A program made the translations under genes and the position numbers. The notes under the pieces were generated by a model. The model did not search any database and was not told the origin of the DNA. It worked only from the letters and a program-made list of their open reading frames with translations. From positions 1-64,000 of the forward strand of contig NZ_PKQK01000006.1 in the NCBI RefSeq assembly GCF_002968835.1: a stretch of DNA of 64,000 bases, in the 5' to 3' direction. Below are positions 45,673 to 55,505 of this stretch, piece after piece. How positions within the stretch are numbered: the first letter of the stretch is position 1; every line of letters starts with the position of its first letter. Source of the stretch: Paenibacillus sp. PCH8 (lineage in GTDB: Bacteria > Bacillota > Bacilli > Paenibacillales > Paenibacillaceae).

Positions 45673-46556
45673 AGGACCAGGCAGCTTCACTTCGAAGTAT
45701 GGTCTCCGCACCACTGGAAATGGAAGGCGTGGAACGAGATGTCCGTTCTTCCAAAATCATCACTGTGGCGAGTGGTAAAGGAGGTGTTGGGAAATCCAAT
45801 TTCACACTAAACTTTGCACTGGCATTACAGGCTTTGGGGCAAAAGGTACTTGTGTTTGATGCAGATATCGGAATGGCTAATATTGATGTTCTCATGGGTA
45901 CTTCTTCTTCCTATAATCTGTACCACCTATTGTACCGACAAAAGACTATAAGGGAAATCATACAACTTGGTGCCAGCGGCTTGCCTTACATTGCCGGAGG
46001 ATCGGGCATGAAAGAGTTGTTCTCTTTGTCCGATCGTGATCTGGAGTTCTTTGCCAGTCAAGTGGAGGATATTGCTCAGGAAATGGACTATGTCATCTTC
46101 GACACTGGGGCAGGACTTTCCAGAGAAAATATGAAGTTTATCGGTGCTGCCGATGAATGCTTGATTATAACCACGCCTGAACCGACTTCAATAACCGATG
46201 CTTATGCTTTAGTCAAAGTTATGCATGGCCAGGAAAATGCTACACCCTTTCGAATGATTGTTAATCGGGTGGAAGACGAACGGGAAGCGGAACGGGTGGC
46301 AGATAAAATAGCTGGAGTGGCAAGGCGGTTTTTGCAGACGGATATTCCGTTACTTGGATACATTTCAGAAGATGCTCAAGTGGTAAAGGCAGTCAAAAGA
46401 CAAATGCCTTATAGCCTGGCGTATCCGAATGCGAAAGCCTCCAAAGATATAGAGAAGCTTGCCCTTCAATATTTGGCTGTACCTGCAACTCCGGAATCCG
46501 AAACCTTGACAGGAATCAGAGGATTTATGAAAAAGTGGCTTAAACGAACAACATGA
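45669..46556 (+). CDS. flhG: MinD-like ATPase FlhG (YlxH)
   Basis: A 295-residue MinD/ParA-type ATPase. The deviant Walker A is GKGGVGKSN (36-44), with FDADIGMANIDVLMG and the switch region VIFDTGAGLSRENM. It stimulates FlhF GTPase activity. ATGA overlap with flhF. The C-terminal basic helix (GFMKKWLKRTT) is suited to membrane binding. Confidence 0.94.
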   Translation: MKDQAASLRSMVSAPLEMEGVERDVRSSKIITVASGKGGVGKSNFTLNFALALQALGQKVLVFDADIGMANIDVLMGTSSSYNLYHLLYRQKTIREIIQLGASGLPYIAGGSGMKELFSLSDRDLEFFASQVEDIAQEMDYVIFDTGAGLSRENMKFIGAADECLIITTPEPTSITDAYALVKVMHGQENATPFRMIVNRVEDEREAERVADKIAGVARRFLQTDIPLLGYISEDAQVVKAVKRQMPYSLAYPNAKASKDIEKLALQYLAVPATPESETLTGIRGFMKKWLKRTT

Positions 46557-46587
46557 TTTCTGAATAAAGGAACAGGGGTGACACAAC

Positions 46588-48030
46588 ATGGCGGTGTATC
46601 AAGTATTGGTGGTCGATGATTCCGCTTTTATGCGTAAAATTGTTACGGATTTAATTGAAGCGGATTCGGAGTTTAAAGTTACGGCAACGGCATCAAATGG
46701 TAGGGAAGCTATTCAAAAATCGCTGGAATTGAAACCTGACATTATTACAATGGACGTTGAAATGCCCGAAATGAATGGGTTGGACGCATTAGAATCAATT
46801 ATGAAGGAGTCCTTCGTTCCTGTAATTATGCTGTCTGGTATCAATGAACAAGGCATGAAAGAAACGATTATGGCGCTTGAAGCCGGGGCATTTGACTTCA
46901 TTCGCAAACCATCTATCGCCCATGACCAGGATATCTCTCAAGTCGGTAAAGCCTTGGTTGAACGCATGCGTGCTGCGATGAATGAGATCAAACGAAAAGC
47001 CGATCGTGAAGTTTCTATGAAAAATAAAGATATTTCTGGAGGAACATCCGTTCCTCCAGCTCAGCCATTGCAGAGAGATTTTCCGGTACGGGATCGAGTG
47101 GAGCCTGTGAAAAAAACGATTGAACCTGTCCAGATTAGTCAACGCTCTTTGAGTGAACGGGCGGAAATCTTCCAGGCAAAATCAAAGCAATCAAGCGTAC
47201 CCTTATCTCCCTCGAAACCGGGCCGTGTAGAGAAAAAGGCAGATCCGTTGCCGAAGCCTGAGCGTAAGTCGGGAACGATTGTAGAAAAAACGGTTAGGTC
47301 ATCTAATCCAGCACAGACACCTAAGGAAATTCGATTACCTCATGCATCTCAAGTGGCAGCTGATCAGATAGCGGCAGCTGCTGCCTCTGCAAAAACCAGA
47401 GACTTGAGCAAACCTAATCCTGTTTCCAAAAGTACAGGAAGCCCGGAAGGGCCTTTCAACAAACTTGTAGCGATTGGTTGTTCTACTGGTGGACCTAGAG
47501 CTCTCAAGACCTTGCTTGAGCAGTTGCCTGCGGATTTGCCAGCACCTGTTATTATTGTGCAGCACATGCCGCCCAATTTCACCCGTTCTCTGGCTCAACG
47601 ATTGAATACGTTCAGTCCATTACATGTGGTTGAAGCTGAAGAGGGCATGGTCCTGAAGAAAGGGACCGCCTATATTGCACCCGGCGGATTCCATGTAAAA
47701 GTTAACAAAACAGCAGACGGGAAGTTTACTTTGAAGCTGACAGAAGATCAACCAGTGAATGGGCATAGACCCTCAGTGGATACGATGTTTGAGTCACTTC
47801 TGCCGTTTACATCTCTACAACGGCATCTTGTTTTGCTAACGGGAATGGGTAGTGATGGAGCACGTATGATGAAGAGATTATACGATGCAGGTGTCACATC
47901 AACCTTTGCCGAGAATGAAGAAACTTGTGTTGTATATGGTATGCCGCGTTCTGCTGTAGAGCTGCAATGCGTACGTCATCTTCTGCCACTGCAGGAGATC
48001 GCGTCTAAACTTGTTCAAGCTGTTAAATAA
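46588..48030 (+). CDS. cheB: Chemotaxis methylesterase/deamidase CheB
   Basis: A 480-residue CheB. The receiver domain (phospho-Asp D56 in TMDVEMPEMNG) and a long linker (about 140-285, Pro/Lys/Ser rich) precede the methylesterase domain with S299 (GCSTGGP), H326 (VQHMPP) and D423 (GMGSDG). The linker is more than 100 residues longer than in B. subtilis, my comparison from memory. ATG behind AGGGGTGAC. Confidence 0.95.
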   Translation: MAVYQVLVVDDSAFMRKIVTDLIEADSEFKVTATASNGREAIQKSLELKPDIITMDVEMPEMNGLDALESIMKESFVPVIMLSGINEQGMKETIMALEAGAFDFIRKPSIAHDQDISQVGKALVERMRAAMNEIKRKADREVSMKNKDISGGTSVPPAQPLQRDFPVRDRVEPVKKTIEPVQISQRSLSERAEIFQAKSKQSSVPLSPSKPGRVEKKADPLPKPERKSGTIVEKTVRSSNPAQTPKEIRLPHASQVAADQIAAAAASAKTRDLSKPNPVSKSTGSPEGPFNKLVAIGCSTGGPRALKTLLEQLPADLPAPVIIVQHMPPNFTRSLAQRLNTFSPLHVVEAEEGMVLKKGTAYIAPGGFHVKVNKTADGKFTLKLTEDQPVNGHRPSVDTMFESLLPFTSLQRHLVLLTGMGSDGARMMKRLYDAGVTSTFAENEETCVVYGMPRSAVELQCVRHLLPLQEIASKLVQAVK

Positions 48031-48062
48031 CAGAGTGTAACTCACGGAGGAGGTGCCTCACA

Positions 48063-50135
48063 ATGGACATGAACCAATATCTATCTATGTTTATTGATGA
48101 GTCTAATGATCATCTGCAATCGCTTAACGAAAACATGCTTAAACTTGAAGGCAATCCGGAAGATCTGGGAATAGTTCAGGTTATATTCCGCTCTGCTCAT
48201 ACCTTGAAGGGTATGGCGGCAACAATGGGCTTTGAAGATTTGGCATCGCTGACGCATAAAATGGAAAATGTGTTGGATCTGGTGCGTAATGAGAAGTTGA
48301 AAATGCAGGATTATATTTTTGATACGCTGTTCAAGAGTCTGGACGCTTTGGAAACTATGGTTCAGGATATTACCGAAGGTGGACAAGGTAAAGCGGATGT
48401 GTCCTCTATCGTAGCTTCGCTTCATGCCATTGAAAATGGTGAAATTACAAACGGAGATGCTTCTGCAACAAAACCAAACAAGCCAGCTGACGCTTCTATT
48501 TCTTCGGCTGTGGAGCTGGATGAATTCCAATATTCGGTGCTTGATCAATCGATTGCCGAAGGTCACCGTGTGTTCTATGTTGATGTGCTTATTAGTGAGC
48601 ATAGCCAGTTAAAAGGTGTTCGGGCTTATATGGTCTTTGATATGCTGGAACGTTCAGGTGAAGTCGTTAAGGCTTATCCATCCGTTCAGGATATTGAGCA
48701 GGAGAAGTTTGAGCGCAGTTTCTCGTTGTATTACATAACAACTAAAGATGCGCAACAACTGGAAGAAGGCATTATGAGTATCTCTGAAATTGAAAGTGCG
48801 AAGCTGATCCAATTGGATCAGGAGACTCTGCAGCAGATGGCCAATCAGGTCGCAGCCACAGTTGAAGCGCCAACCGCACCGATTATTGTAGCTGAGGTTG
48901 CTTCGCCCGATAAGAATTCTTCATCCAAAGAAGAAGCCAAGACGGCACCAGCCAAAACAGCTGCGCCGAAACAAGCTGCTGCACCTTCACGTACCATTCG
49001 TGTAGATATTGAACGCCTTGATGTATTGATGAACCTGTTTAGTGAATTGTTGATTGACCGTTCACGTCTGGAGCAACTGGCCAGTGAGACAGGCAACAAT
49101 GATTTATCCGATACGGTAGCACATTTGAGCAGAGTTAGTACAGATTTGCAAAATATTGTATTGAAATTGCGGATGGTTCCGGTAGATACCGTATTTAATC
49201 GATTCCCACGCATGATTCGGGATCTGGCTAAGACTCTTGATAAAAAAATCGATCTGGTGATTACAGGTGCTGAGACGGAACTGGATCGTACGGTCATTGA
49301 TGAGATTGGTGATCCGCTTGTGCATTTGCTGCGTAACGCGGTTGACCATGGTGTGGAATCCATTGCAGAGCGCGTAGCAGCAGGTAAACCAGAGATGGGT
49401 ATAGTAAACCTGCGCGCCTTCCATAGTGGAAATCACGTATTTATTGAGATTGAAGATGATGGCAAAGGAATCTATCGCGACAAGCTTTTGAAAACTGCTA
49501 TTAAACGTGGAGTTGTAACCGAAGAACAAGGTGCCAAGATGAGCGACGATGAAGTGAATCAACTATTGTTTGCACCTGGTTTTAGTACTGCTGATATTAT
49601 CTCGGATATCTCTGGCCGGGGCGTTGGCTTGGATGTCGTGAAATCTAAAATCACTTCACTTGGCGGTAATGTAACTATTCATTCCACTCCAGGCAAGGGC
49701 ACGAATTTCTCTGTTCAACTTCCTTTGACTCTTTCCATTATTGCTGCAATGCTTGTACGGCTTGGTTCAGAGAAATACGCGGTTCCTTTGTCCTCTATTG
49801 TAGAAACGGCCATTGTTCAACGTGAGCAAGTTCGCAATATTCATGGCAATAAAATGATCACGTTCCGTGAGTCACTGATTCCGTATCTGTCCTTGAGCGA
49901 AGTATTCTCTGTACCAGATTTCAATGATGCTGATGAGCAGGAAACAGAAATTGTCGTCATTCGTAAAGGTGACCGTCTTGCAGCCGTAGCTGTTGAGGAA
50001 TTTATTGGTCAGAGTGAGATTGTTCTCAAATCAATGGGAACCTATCTGCCTGCTATTGAAGGGATCTCCGGAGCAACCATTCTTGGAGATGGACAAGTAG
50101 CCCTGATTCTAGATCCTAATGCATTTATTAAATAG
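48063..50135 (+). CDS. cheA: Chemotaxis histidine kinase CheA
   Basis: A 690-residue CheA. It has P1 with phospho-His in SAHTLKGMA (H46), a P2 region (about 165-270), an Ala/Lys/Pro linker, P3 dimerisation, P4 kinase (HLLRNAVDHGVE, EDDGKGIYRD, GRGVGLDVVKS and GKGTNFSVQLP) and P5 CheW-like (about 560-690). It phosphorylates CheY and CheB. ATG behind ACGGAGGAGGTG. Confidence 0.97.
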   Translation: MDMNQYLSMFIDESNDHLQSLNENMLKLEGNPEDLGIVQVIFRSAHTLKGMAATMGFEDLASLTHKMENVLDLVRNEKLKMQDYIFDTLFKSLDALETMVQDITEGGQGKADVSSIVASLHAIENGEITNGDASATKPNKPADASISSAVELDEFQYSVLDQSIAEGHRVFYVDVLISEHSQLKGVRAYMVFDMLERSGEVVKAYPSVQDIEQEKFERSFSLYYITTKDAQQLEEGIMSISEIESAKLIQLDQETLQQMANQVAATVEAPTAPIIVAEVASPDKNSSSKEEAKTAPAKTAAPKQAAAPSRTIRVDIERLDVLMNLFSELLIDRSRLEQLASETGNNDLSDTVAHLSRVSTDLQNIVLKLRMVPVDTVFNRFPRMIRDLAKTLDKKIDLVITGAETELDRTVIDEIGDPLVHLLRNAVDHGVESIAERVAAGKPEMGIVNLRAFHSGNHVFIEIEDDGKGIYRDKLLKTAIKRGVVTEEQGAKMSDDEVNQLLFAPGFSTADIISDISGRGVGLDVVKSKITSLGGNVTIHSTPGKGTNFSVQLPLTLSIIAAMLVRLGSEKYAVPLSSIVETAIVQREQVRNIHGNKMITFRESLIPYLSLSEVFSVPDFNDADEQETEIVVIRKGDRLAAVAVEEFIGQSEIVLKSMGTYLPAIEGISGATILGDGQVALILDPNAFIK

Positions 50136-50175
50136 CATATAGCTAAGTCCTACATTTAATAGGGAGGTTTTTTAC

Positions 50176-50637
50176 ATGGAAGAAGAGTTGAAAGTCATCG
50201 TCTTTAAATTAGGTTCCGAAGAGTATGGTGTTGAGGTTGATAAGGTTCAGACGATTGAGCGTATGATGCCAATCACCCGTGTTCCCAAAACACTATCCTT
50301 TGTAAAAGGAGTCATTAATCTACGCGGGGTTGTAATTCCGGTCATTGATCTACGTGGTCGATTCTCCCTGCCAGAATCGGAGTATACAGATCAGACTCGT
50401 ATTGTCATTGTGGGTGTAGACGACATGCAAGTTGGCTTTATCGTTGATTCTGCCAATGATGTTATTGATATCAAGAGCAGCGCCATTGATAGCCCTCCTG
50501 AAGTAGTTGGAGGAGTCAAAGCGAGATACCTGCGTGGTGTGGCTAAATTGGAAAATTCACGATTGCTGATTATGCTCAACCTGAATGAAGTATTAAATAA
50601 AAGCGAGATTGTACAGCTGGAAAGTGCTGAGGGCTAG
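50176..50637 (+). CDS. cheW: Chemotaxis coupling protein CheW
   Basis: A 153-residue single CheW domain (VFKLGSEEYGVEVDKVQTIE, FVKGVINLRGVVIPVIDLRG). It couples receptors to CheA. ATG behind AATAGGGAGG. cheC begins 4 bases after its stop. Confidence 0.95.
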   Translation: MEEELKVIVFKLGSEEYGVEVDKVQTIERMMPITRVPKTLSFVKGVINLRGVVIPVIDLRGRFSLPESEYTDQTRIVIVGVDDMQVGFIVDSANDVIDIKSSAIDSPPEVVGGVKARYLRGVAKLENSRLLIMLNLNEVLNKSEIVQLESAEG

Positions 50638-50641
50638 CACC

Positions 50642-51268
50642 GTGGGAGTGTTCAACCGATTTGAGGTATTCCAGATGGATGTGCTCAAAGAGGTCGGTAA
50701 CATTGGAGCAGGCAACGCCGCAACGGCGTTGTCTCAGCTCCTCAATAGACCGATTGATATGGGTGTACCTACAGTACAGATGATCCCTTTTGAAGAAGTC
50801 GCTGAAAAAGTAGGCGGTGATGAACGCATCGTGGTTACCGTATTTCTTCGCGTAGAAGGTGAAGCACCGGGAAATCTTTTCTTTATGATGACACCGGAGA
50901 CTGCTAGAATGTTGTTGAATAGACTTGCCGGATTTGACTTGAAAGAAGGACTCGATTTCTCGGATATGGAGCAGTCAGCACTTTCCGAAATTGGAAATAT
51001 CCTGGCTGGATCATACCTTTCTTCTTTGGCAGATTTCACGAAATTGTCCATGTATCCAACCGTTCCTGGACTTGCTATTGATATGGCAGGTGCCATTCTG
51101 AGCTACGGATTGCTGCAATTTGGCGAGATGGGTGACGAAGCATTGTTAATTGACACATCTTTCTTTGAGGGTGAAGATCAGGTTGAGGGTCAGTTTTTCC
51201 TGATTCCGGATCCGCCATCATTTGCTAAGATATTTGAATCGCTAGGGGTGCCAATGGACCATGATTGA
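50642..51268 (+). CDS. cheC: CheY-P phosphatase CheC
   Basis: A 208-residue CheC with two active-site motifs: DVLKEVGNIGAGNAATALSQ at about 13-32 and EQSALSEIGNILAGSYLSSL at about 110-129. The GTG at 50642 gives MGVFNRFEVFQMD and B. subtilis length; the ribosome-binding GAGGG lies inside cheW. An earlier in-frame start at 50609 is inside cheW and less likely. Confidence 0.93.
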   Translation: MGVFNRFEVFQMDVLKEVGNIGAGNAATALSQLLNRPIDMGVPTVQMIPFEEVAEKVGGDERIVVTVFLRVEGEAPGNLFFMMTPETARMLLNRLAGFDLKEGLDFSDMEQSALSEIGNILAGSYLSSLADFTKLSMYPTVPGLAIDMAGAILSYGLLQFGEMGDEALLIDTSFFEGEDQVEGQFFLIPDPPSFAKIFESLGVPMDHD

Positions 51269-51758
51269 GGACAAAAGCGTCGTTAAAGTCGGTATGGCGG
51301 ATTTAAACATTGCTCATCTTCCCGGCATAATCCGTACGACTGGCCTTGGCTCGTGTGTGGGATTAACCATGTATGACCCACATTTGAAGCTGGCTGGAAT
51401 GGCGCATGTCATGCTCCCTACGTCAGACATAGCTCGTGAAGGGAAACTGAACACAGCCAAGTATGCGGATACAGCGTTGCCTGAGCTTTTGGAGAAGATG
51501 ATAAAACTGGGTGCTTCTCGCTCACGTATTGTGTCAAAAATGGCTGGAGGCTCACAGATGTTTGCCTTTGCTGGTGCCGGGGATACGATGCGTATTGGAC
51601 CACGGAACGCGGATTCTTGTCGAGAGTGGTTGGACAAGCTCAAAATTCCACTTCTTGCAGAAGATACAGGTGGGAATTACGGACGGACCATTGAAATGGA
51701 TTGTGAAACTGGACTGTTGACTATTCGAAGTGTACAAATGGGTGTAAAGGAACTATAA
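51261..51758 (+). CDS. cheD: Chemoreceptor glutamine deamidase CheD
   Basis: A 165-residue CheD. Catalytic Cys in LGSCVGLTMYD (C32) and His in GMAHVMLP (H49). It deamidates receptors and partners with CheC. It overlaps cheC by 8 bases. Confidence 0.95.
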   Translation: MIEDKSVVKVGMADLNIAHLPGIIRTTGLGSCVGLTMYDPHLKLAGMAHVMLPTSDIAREGKLNTAKYADTALPELLEKMIKLGASRSRIVSKMAGGSQMFAFAGAGDTMRIGPRNADSCREWLDKLKIPLLAEDTGGNYGRTIEMDCETGLLTIRSVQMGVKEL

Positions 51759-51762
51759 GACT

Positions 51763-52209
51763 ATGATAGGAAACTACCGCATTAATCTTGGAGCAGGCAT
51801 CCTTGGATTCATTTTTACTTTTTTTGTAGCATACAGCAGCAATGTGTTGACGACCAGTTTAAATCGCGGATTGATCGGATTCGTAGCCTGGTTTGTCCTC
51901 GCCTATGCTTTGCGCTGGGGGTTGGGAATGCTGCTGCTGGGCCCTCGGGTAGAAGGACATGGATATGGTTATGATTCACCGAGTGCTCAAGATCAAAGAG
52001 GTTCACAGGTGGACATCAAACTCGAAGACGATGGACAAGAGCTGAATGACTTGCTCAAAAGTGGACAGAACGCCTCCTCGGGCGATGATCTTCCGCCATC
52101 TGAGACGAAAGCTCCAACGGGATTTGCTCCTTTGGATCCGCCTAAACTTGTCCGGACCAAAGATCCGGAGGAATTGGCGCAGGCCGTTCGTCACCTGACA
52201 GACAAATAA
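51763..52209 (+). CDS. Hypothetical two-helix membrane protein between cheD and sigD
   Basis: A 148-residue protein of no family I recognise. Two hydrophobic helices at about 7-30 and 35-60 (LGAGILGFIFTFFVAY; LIGFVAWFVLAYALRW) precede a hydrophilic, acidic, Pro-rich tail. It starts 4 bases after cheD and ends 15 bases before sigD, so it belongs to the operon. B. subtilis has no gene here. A motility-linked role is inferred from place only. Confidence 0.8.
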   Translation: MIGNYRINLGAGILGFIFTFFVAYSSNVLTTSLNRGLIGFVAWFVLAYALRWGLGMLLLGPRVEGHGYGYDSPSAQDQRGSQVDIKLEDDGQELNDLLKSGQNASSGDDLPPSETKAPTGFAPLDPPKLVRTKDPEELAQAVRHLTDK

Positions 52210-52224
52210 GGAGGGTGAAAGCAA

Positions 52225-53013
52225 TTGAACGAGCGTAAAGCTTCACATTTGAACCATTCTGATCTGTGGGAAAAGTGGAAAGAGCATGGAGATCTTGAAG
52301 CCAAGAAGAATTTGATTGAAAAATATCTTCATATTGTAAATTATGTATCTGGTCGTTTGGCTGTTGGTTTGCCCAAAAATGTCCCCAAAGATGACTTGGA
52401 GAGTAATGGAGTTATGGGTTTGATTGATGCATTAGAGAAATTCGACTATGAACGTGGTCTGCAATTTGAAACCTATGCATCATGGAGAGTGCGTGGAGCT
52501 ATACTTGACGGTCTGCGTCAGGGAGATTGGGTTCCGCGTTCTGTTCGGGAGAAGGCCAAGCGGATTGAAGACGCTTATCAACAGCTGGAACAAAGCTATC
52601 TCAGGTCCGTTAGCGATGAGGAAATGAGCCAGTACCTGGATGTGTCAACCAAAGATTTTCAGAACATGCTTCAGGAAGTGGCAGTCATGTCTCTTTGCTC
52701 GCTGGAAGATCCAATTCGCGAAGAAGAGTCTGAGACTCGTCTCTCTTTAATGGTGGATGAGAAAGCTAAAAATCCGGATTATAAAGTGAATGAGTTTTAT
52801 TTAAAGGATGTTTTGGTGCAAGGGCTTGAAAAGTTGACGGTAAAAGAGCGAACTGTCGTTTCACTCCTGTACTACGAAGATCTTTCTCTTAGTGAAATTG
52901 CGGAGGTTATGTCTCTTTCTCCGTCTCGTATCTCTCAGTTACATTCCAAAGCAATATTACGACTACGCGGCACGTTGGACAAACAGAAGGATTTGCTCAT
53001 GCGTAAAGATTAA
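52225..53013 (+). CDS. sigD: RNA polymerase sigma factor SigD (FliA type)
   Basis: A 262-residue sigma-28. Region 2 has YASWRVRGAILDGLRQGDWV and PRSVREKAKRIEDAYQQLEQ; region 4 has LTVKERTVVSLLYYEDLSLS and EIAEVMSLSPSRISQLHSKA. It drives late flagellar, chemotaxis and autolysin genes. TTG start behind GGAGGGTGAAAG. The sigma-D-like promoter at 23622-23648 may be its target. Confidence 0.95.
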   Translation: MNERKASHLNHSDLWEKWKEHGDLEAKKNLIEKYLHIVNYVSGRLAVGLPKNVPKDDLESNGVMGLIDALEKFDYERGLQFETYASWRVRGAILDGLRQGDWVPRSVREKAKRIEDAYQQLEQSYLRSVSDEEMSQYLDVSTKDFQNMLQEVAVMSLCSLEDPIREEESETRLSLMVDEKAKNPDYKVNEFYLKDVLVQGLEKLTVKERTVVSLLYYEDLSLSEIAEVMSLSPSRISQLHSKAILRLRGTLDKQKDLLMRKD

Positions 53014-53076
53014 TAGATAGAAAGATTATATATTGGAGTTTGGGGAGTGGGAAAGCTAAAAGGGGGAAGAACTGCG

Positions 53077-54486
53077 GTGACACAACGGACTGTTTTGGAA
53101 CAGTGTTTAAGCATTGTTTTATCGGACGACAAGTGTACGGCCTACCTTGAATTTTCCAAAGAGGAAGAAGGCTTTACCTGCACATTCGATGAACTTGAAC
53201 AATTTGTGGCGAACAAGGGTATCAAACAAGGTGTAGTGCGAGAGGCACTATTACTTTTTGTGAGTAACCCTGGAGCCTATTTGAAAGAAAAGTACAAGAT
53301 TGCCGAAGGCATCGCTCCTATTCAAGGAACAGATGGATTTATCAAGATCCTGGCAGGCTTGGATGATACGAACGAACGACGACCGCTCGAAGCGGAAGAT
53401 GGAAAAGTGGATTACAAAGAAGTGACCCGGCTAAACAATGTTCGGAGTGGTCAGATTATTGCAGAGCGAATCGCTCCTGTTGATGGAATACCAGGCAGAG
53501 CAGTAACCGGCGAGGAAATTCCTTATCGTTCTGGTAAAGAAGCCCGGTTTAAAGTTGGGAAAAACGTTGTGGTCAATCCGGATGGATCTGCTATGTACGC
53601 TGCCCTGGACGGATTGGTTACCAAAACGGACGGCAACAAACTAAACGTATTTCCGGTTTATGAAGTCAATGGTGATGTTGACTACAACAATGGCAATATC
53701 GATTTTGTAGGCACTGTTGTCATTCGTGGCAATGTACTTACCGGGTTCAAAGTTAAAGCGGCAGGCGACATTCGTGTCGTTGGAGGTGTCGAAGGAGCAG
53801 AACTGGAAGCAGGTGGCTCAATCGAAATCACGGGTGGCATTATTGGTTATAACAAAGGATTAGTACATGCGGGCCATAATGTTAAGTGTACCTTTATTCA
53901 AGAAGGTAACGTGGATGCGGGTGCAGATGTCCTGGTCTCCCAAAGTATTATGCACTCCAATGTACGTGCAGGTCATGGAGTTATCTGTGCAGGAACCAAG
54001 GGACTTATCGTTGGTGGCTCAATTCAGGCCGGTGAGAATGTTACAGCGCGTGTTGTAGGTAACAGTATGTCCACTGTTACTGTCATTGAAGTTGGCGTAC
54101 TGCCTAGGCTGCGGAACGAGTTAAACGATTTACGCAAGGAAGTCAGAGAGCAGATGGACTCCTTGGACAAAACGAAGAAAGCTTTAACGTTATTGGATCA
54201 GTTAGCTGCTGCTGGACAATTAAGTACAGATAAGATGTCGATGCGAATCAAGCTAAGTGCTACCCAGAAATCTGCTCTTCGCCTAAGTGAAGAAACGAAG
54301 ACTCGTATCTTTGAAATTGAGAAGGTACTTGAAAATACAAGCAAGGCTCGTGTTGATATTATGAAGATGATTTTTGGTGGCTCTAAGATAGTTATCGGCA
54401 GATACACGAAATTCATTAAAGATCCAGTCAGTCGAATGTCATTTTATTATCACGATGGTGACATTACAATGGTTCCATACGTTTAA
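53077..54486 (+). CDS. DUF342 / FapA family protein
   Basis: A 469-residue protein. It has a FapA N-terminal region and a glycine-rich right-handed beta-helix (GDVDYNNGNIDFVGTVVIRG; GDIRVVGGVEGAELEAGG) at about 190-340, then a coiled-coil C-terminus (LRNELNDLRKEVREQMDSLD). Family members affect polarity or cell-surface processes, with no fixed biochemical role. GTG at 53077 lies 10 bases after GGGGG; GTG at 53047 overlaps its own purine run. It follows sigD by 63 bases. Confidence 0.86.
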   Translation: MTQRTVLEQCLSIVLSDDKCTAYLEFSKEEEGFTCTFDELEQFVANKGIKQGVVREALLLFVSNPGAYLKEKYKIAEGIAPIQGTDGFIKILAGLDDTNERRPLEAEDGKVDYKEVTRLNNVRSGQIIAERIAPVDGIPGRAVTGEEIPYRSGKEARFKVGKNVVVNPDGSAMYAALDGLVTKTDGNKLNVFPVYEVNGDVDYNNGNIDFVGTVVIRGNVLTGFKVKAAGDIRVVGGVEGAELEAGGSIEITGGIIGYNKGLVHAGHNVKCTFIQEGNVDAGADVLVSQSIMHSNVRAGHGVICAGTKGLIVGGSIQAGENVTARVVGNSMSTVTVIEVGVLPRLRNELNDLRKEVREQMDSLDKTKKALTLLDQLAAAGQLSTDKMSMRIKLSATQKSALRLSEETKTRIFEIEKVLENTSKARVDIMKMIFGGSKIVIGRYTKFIKDPVSRMSFYYHDGDITMVPYV

Positions 54487-54537
54487 GTACAGCATTCAGG
54501 CACATGAGGAATCCATTCGAAACCGTGAGGTGAGCGT

Positions 54538-54852
54538 ATGAGTTTCAAAGCAGTGGAGTTGCAGATTGCGGTACCACGAACAAGTGAAGCGGGACGATAT
54601 CAGAGTGAAGCCCAGCAGAGACCGATTACGGATCAGAGTCTCTTGGCAGAGCAAACAGCGAAAGAAGCAAATGAGGCAAGGCAGCGAAGTGAAGCAATGG
54701 ATGAAACTTCACATACTTCGGTGCGTGATGGTCATACCCATGATGGGGATCAGCATAGTGGCTCTGATGGACAGGAAACTGCTCAGGTTCAGGAGAACGT
54801 CAAACCTGCGGAGCACCCGTACAAAGGAAAACACATTGATCTGTCTCTGTAG
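54538..54852 (+). CDS. Small hydrophilic hypothetical protein of the fla operon tail
   Basis: A 104-residue protein that begins MSFKAVELQIAVPRTSEAGR and ends EHPYKGKHIDLSL. The ends look conserved and the middle is Gln/Glu/Asp/His rich and probably disordered. I recall similar proteins in other Paenibacillus flagellar operons, but with no function. GAGGTGAG precedes the ATG. Confidence 0.78.
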   Translation: MSFKAVELQIAVPRTSEAGRYQSEAQQRPITDQSLLAEQTAKEANEARQRSEAMDETSHTSVRDGHTHDGDQHSGSDGQETAQVQENVKPAEHPYKGKHIDLSL

Positions 54853-54917
54853 TAAACGATTGTGATGGACATGCAGTCTTACGCACCGATGGTTATATCA
54901 GAAGGAGAGAACCCAAT

Positions 54918-55502
54918 TTGTCACCATGGATCATTATTGTCATATTAGGAGCCTGCGCAATTGCCTACGCATATATCATGCCCCGGAAAAATAAGGCGCA
55001 GGAGCCTGGGCATCAACTGGTGCAGGAGATGGAATCTACGCTTGAACATTACATGACCGAAATCGAAAATGATAACGATGCTCTTATTCAGCGTGTGTCT
55101 GAAATGAAAGGTGAAGCGACAGCAGCCGATCAACGCATGCAATCGCAACTTCAGGAACTACAGCAGCGATTGGATCAGCTGGAACAGAACAAACGGAATG
55201 AAGTTGTCGCATCACCAGTTCTACACTCAGTTAACATGCCGCTTCAAACTTCCGAAGGTTTGCAGGCGCAGGTGCTCATGGATAGCGTACGGGCAGAGGC
55301 AGCTCAGCAGGCGACAGAAGCAGTGCTACAGACCAGCAAAGTGGAATTGTTGCCTCAACGCGAATTGATCAAAGACCGATATGCAGAATTGTTTAATCTA
55401 CATGCAGAGGGTAAGTCAATGGAAGCTATCTCCAAGCAGACAGGTATTCAGCGTGGTGAGGTACAGTTAATACTGCAACTGGCAGAACGGGAGGAGAGCT
55501 AA
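54918..55502 (+). CDS. SwrB-like membrane protein
   Basis: A 194-residue protein with one N-terminal membrane helix (about 3-20), a coiled coil (about 35-95) and a C-terminal helix-turn-helix-like end (FNLHAEGKSMEAISKQTGIQ, then RGEVQLILQLAERE). This layout and the place after sigD match B. subtilis SwrB (YlxL), which activates the flagellar export apparatus. Sequence similarity is not strong enough to be sure. TTG start behind GAAGGAGAG. Confidence 0.7.
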   Translation: MSPWIIIVILGACAIAYAYIMPRKNKAQEPGHQLVQEMESTLEHYMTEIENDNDALIQRVSEMKGEATAADQRMQSQLQELQQRLDQLEQNKRNEVVASPVLHSVNMPLQTSEGLQAQVLMDSVRAEAAQQATEAVLQTSKVELLPQRELIKDRYAELFNLHAEGKSMEAISKQTGIQRGEVQLILQLAEREES

Positions 55503-55505
55503 GTC

